A stretch of DNA of 64,000 nucleotides from Selaginella moellendorffii (taxonomy: Eukaryota > Streptophyta > Lycopodiopsida > Selaginellales > Selaginellaceae). A program made the position numbers and the translations under genes. Shown one piece after another: positions 62,809 to 64,000 of this stretch (position 1 is its first letter; the number at the start of each line of letters is the position of its first letter). The stretch is taken from contig NW_003314295.1 in the NCBI RefSeq assembly GCF_000143415.4, positions 248,001 through 312,000 of the forward strand. Reading direction: 5' to 3'. The notes under the pieces are model-generated. The model ran no database searches, was not told where the DNA came from, and saw only the letters and a program-made list of their open reading frames with translations.

Positions 62809-63867
62809 TGCTGGAACAGGCCTGTGGATTTGCCTGCACAGACGACGAGATATCCGGACTAAGTCGCTACTCGGGACTCGGGATTTGTACCTTTCCTGGA
62901 GGTGAGAGTGGTGGTGGTCTTTTTTTTTTTTCTTTCTTTTCGCTTTTGGGAAGTACTCAGGAATCGTTTTCCTCCAGGCACGTCCTTGATTCGATCCCAG
63001 CGCTGCTGCTGCTACTCCCCTGCGCTCCTCTGGTGGAGTTTGAAGAAGAGATAAGCAAGCGTTGTGGAGGTAAATTCAAGGGAGTGATGGGGAAAGGAAA
63101 AGAGGGAGAGTGGTGGATTTGGCCGCGAATGCTAAGCACGGGGTCCTTATAATGCCCCTCTTCTCTCTCGTTAAGTTCTTTTCCTCGCTCCACTCACTTT
63201 GCAATCAATTGCAGGCACCAAAGCTGGCTGGCCATGGCTGGTGGGGCTCATCAAAGTGTGTTGGAGAAGACAGGCAAAAGAGAAGATGGATGGGGGCCAA
63301 AAGAGAAAGAAAAAAAGTTTAGAACAAGCCAGCAGCACTGAGCAACAGCACCAACACACACTACTACTTACACGGCCAGCGAAGTCAATGGGTGGAATTA
63401 ATGTGAGGGGATTGATTCGCTCATCGTCTTCTCCCCAGGAATTTCTTATAAGCGCGACGACCTGCGTTTGTTCGTAGTTGGTGGTGTTGTTGCGCGGGCA
63501 TTGAATGCCACAAAGGGATCTTCGCGTTGACTTCTCCGTCAATGGTGGTCAAAATTGGTCAATGCCCTAGCCCCGAGTAATTTCTCGTGGACGCGTTGAC
63601 TCCTCTGGTCAATTCTTGTCAAACAAGGTCGCGTGACTGTGTGATTTGTTTGTTTTTTGCCCTCTTTAAAGGTGGTGGTGTGGCGTGGTTGGGCTTTGCT
63701 GGCTGGTGGCCAGCGTTTTTAATGCTTTGGGCAAATTCTCTTCTTTCCGTTCTTTCCTATGGTTGGTAGCAGTTTGAAACTTTCGCGCGGTAGCGTGTCC
63801 ATTTCAAAAATTTAAAAGATGCCATCGGCATCGCCGGCTAGGGCAGAACTTAGGGCTCTTGCGCGCG
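62809..63867. promoter_or_regulatory. shared upstream region between BAHD (minus) and PIMT (plus)
   Basis: A gene-free divergent intergenic region of about 1.06 kb. On the BAHD side a TATA candidate, TATAAGG on the minus strand, lies at 63,145-63,151. Frames here are short and overlap on both strands. The W-box cluster at 63,527-63,622 is in the right half. Confidence 0.55.
63527..63622. promoter_or_regulatory. cluster of seven W-box cores (TTGAC)
   Basis: TTGAC cores on either strand at 63,527, 63,537, 63,547, 63,557, 63,596, 63,607 and 63,617. Four are TTGACC or TTGACT reads of the full (T)TGAC[CT] W-box. WRKY factors bind this motif. Regular 10-base spacing of the first four is visible. 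That WRKY factors regulate PIMT or BAHD is inference. Confidence 0.55.
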
Positions 63868-63922
63868 ATGAGCTGGAGGTGCCACGGCAGGAGCAACGAG
63901 GAGCTGATCGCAAACCTCCAGA
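63868..63922 (+). CDS. PIMT: protein-L-isoaspartate O-methyltransferase, first exon (partial)
   Basis: ATG at 63,868 begins MSWRCHGRSNEELIANLQ, which matches the start of PIMT proteins (family wording: MAW..G..N.ELI.NL...G). The exon ends one base into the next codon at a GTATGT donor (63,923). PIMT repairs isoaspartyl residues in aged proteins using S-adenosylmethionine. The rest lies outside the window, so no catalytic motif can be checked. Only 18 codons support the call. Confidence 0.6.
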
Positions 63923-64000
63923 GTATGTCAGCTGTCAGATCGCCCCGCATTGCGCTTGTTTGGAGCTGTTTCATGTGAGATCGCTGGCTTTGTTTTGTCG

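Noticed and set aside
61499-62839. Single 446-codon minus-strand frame as the BAHD coding region
   Set aside because: Its first 170 codons are out of frame with BAHD homology and read through the intron; the two-exon model gives the HxxxD motif and a normal N-terminus.

Overview
The window is nuclear DNA of a land plant. The genes present are plant types: full-size PDR/ABCG transporters, a mitochondrial FTSH4-type protease, Elongator subunit ELP3, a BAHD acyltransferase and the first exon of a protein-isoaspartate methyltransferase. Most introns are very short (about 45-75 bp GT-AG), and LTR retroelements are abundant. Short introns, dense genes and this gene set fit a lycophyte such as Selaginella; that assignment is inference, not proven.

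Layout. 1-6.5 kb: 3' part of a decayed Ty3/gypsy element (protease, RT, RNase H, integrase, an extra ORF in the env-like position, polypurine tract). 6.5-8.75 kb: a dispersed repeat with a GAGTCC/GAGATC-type tandem core, then AT-rich DNA. 8.76-17.69 kb: duplicated block, copy A, with a PDR transporter (minus strand) and an ELP3 gene broken by an internal inversion. 18.2-23.5 kb: a second gypsy element (minus strand) split by a small TRIM element. 23.5-33.5 kb: retroelement remnants, another TRIM and two more copies of the tandem-core repeat. 33.5-36.6 kb: dispersed repeat, a truncated FTSH4-like pseudogene and a 175-bp LTR. 36.6-39.2 kb: AT-rich. 39.25-42.7 kb: second copy of the repeat plus FTSH4-like pseudogene, with a third TRIM inside. 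42.7-51.36 kb: duplicated block, copy B (PDR plus ELP3). 51.4-60.8 kb: AT-rich and repeat DNA, including a third copy of the FTSH4-linked repeat. 61.5-64 kb: an apparently intact BAHD acyltransferase (minus) divergent from the start of a PIMT gene (plus), with seven W-box cores between them.

Main conclusion. Nearly every gene-like unit in the two duplicated blocks is broken, and the copies are broken differently. PDR copy A has one nonsense codon; copy B has one single-base frameshift. ELP3 copy A is split by an inversion that strands its first four codons; copy B is 5'-truncated and frameshifted. Both ELP3 copies have lost part of the radical-SAM cysteine motif. Both FTSH4-like copies end at the same junction with a dispersed repeat. 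The only genes that look usable are the BAHD gene and, as far as seen, PIMT. I found no CRISPR, operon or defence-type system. The novelty here is in genome structure and decay, not in a new pathway.
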